Positions 29,877-30,032 of a stretch of DNA of 30,032 nucleotides are shown one piece after another. Both the position numbers and the translations under genes were made by a program. Source of the stretch: JAEUKA01 sp035340095 (GTDB lineage Bacteria > Myxococcota_A > Polyangia > Palsa-1104 > JAEUJZ01); the NCBI GenBank assembly GCA_035340095.1, contig DAORGN010000037.1, positions 1 through 30,032 on the forward strand. Direction: 5' to 3'. Each line of letters opens with the position of its first letter. Position 1 is the stretch's first letter. Below the pieces are notes generated by a model. It saw nothing but the letters and a program-made list of their open reading frames with translations. It searched no databases and was not told where the DNA came from.

Positions 29877-30032
29877 CGGATCGTCGTCGGCGTCTTGCGC
29901 GTGCTTGTGGAAGAGTGGCGGATCGACTGCATCGATCGTATAGAACCCTCTATGCCGTGTCCGGGGCGTGGCGGCACTTCTGCCGGCTGCGCCGTCGCGT
30001 TCATGCAGTCACCGCACGTTACGAGGTCTACA
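29877..30032. other. Right edge, no supported gene
   Basis: The last 156 bases contain no convincing gene, hairpin terminator or promoter. One plus-strand frame stays open from a GTG at 29915 to the edge and is Arg/His-rich, and another opens at ATG 29952. Neither has a proper ribosome site or a recognisable product, so no call is made. Confidence 0.4.

Noticed and set aside
1..30032. CRISPR arrays, insertion sequences, phage genes or tRNA genes
   Set aside because: No repeat-spacer pattern, transposase or integrase frame, terminal repeats or tRNA-like sequence was seen.

Overview
The window looks like a piece of a Gram-negative chromosome of moderately high G+C content, assembled from short reads and containing one 100-N gap. 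It has outer-membrane (TolC-type), lipoprotein and periplasmic genes, sigma-54 signals, a PglI/AgmX-like envelope protein and a fused CcoN-CcoO oxidase subunit. Together these suggest a myxobacterium-like (Myxococcota / former Deltaproteobacteria) lineage. That is inference from gene families; no rRNA or other phylogenetic marker is present. I see no insertion sequence, phage gene, tRNA or CRISPR array.

Left part (1-8.8 kb). The 5' end of a response regulator is translationally coupled to a sensor histidine kinase (minus strand). Next comes a DUF4246 protein, related to 2-oxoglutarate/Fe(II) dioxygenases and known mainly from fungi. Divergent from it is a three-domain signalling enzyme, globin - [2Fe-2S] ferredoxin - class III adenylate cyclase. 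An ABC-F ATPase, a small SpoIIAA/STAS-like protein, a PglI/AgmX-like anchored protein and a MarC-family membrane protein follow.

Middle part (8.9-19.3 kb). A five-gene efflux operon encodes a LolD/MacB-type ATPase, a TolC-like channel, a MacA-like adaptor and two separate MacB-type permeases. The adaptor gene carries the N gap. A 55-bp direct repeat on both sides of the gap indicates an assembly artefact, and merging the copies restores a single 377-aa frame. Downstream are a periplasmic chalcone-isomerase-like protein, a membrane-anchored amidohydrolase, a YaeQ protein, and a collagen-like lipoprotein ending in two copies of a cysteine-rich domain.

Right part (19.3-30 kb). A minus-strand cbb3 oxidase operon runs ccoI - ccoS - ccoNO (fused) - ccoQ-like - ccoP (one haem) - ccoG - TauE/SafE-like exporter, with overlapping or nearly abutting genes. 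Divergent from it is a sigma-54 activator (EBP) whose N-terminal domain looks like a globin-coupled sensor or RsbR fold. A hemerythrin gene follows the activator. The regulatory DNA is the most informative part of the window. Two good -24/-12 promoters lie upstream of ccoI and of the hemerythrin gene. Three copies of the palindrome TGTWCC-N5-GGWACA sit at enhancer distance from them, two in the ccoI/EBP intergenic region and one before the hemerythrin. The simplest model is a local sigma-54 regulon in which the EBP switches on the high-affinity oxidase and an O2- or NO-binding hemerythrin.
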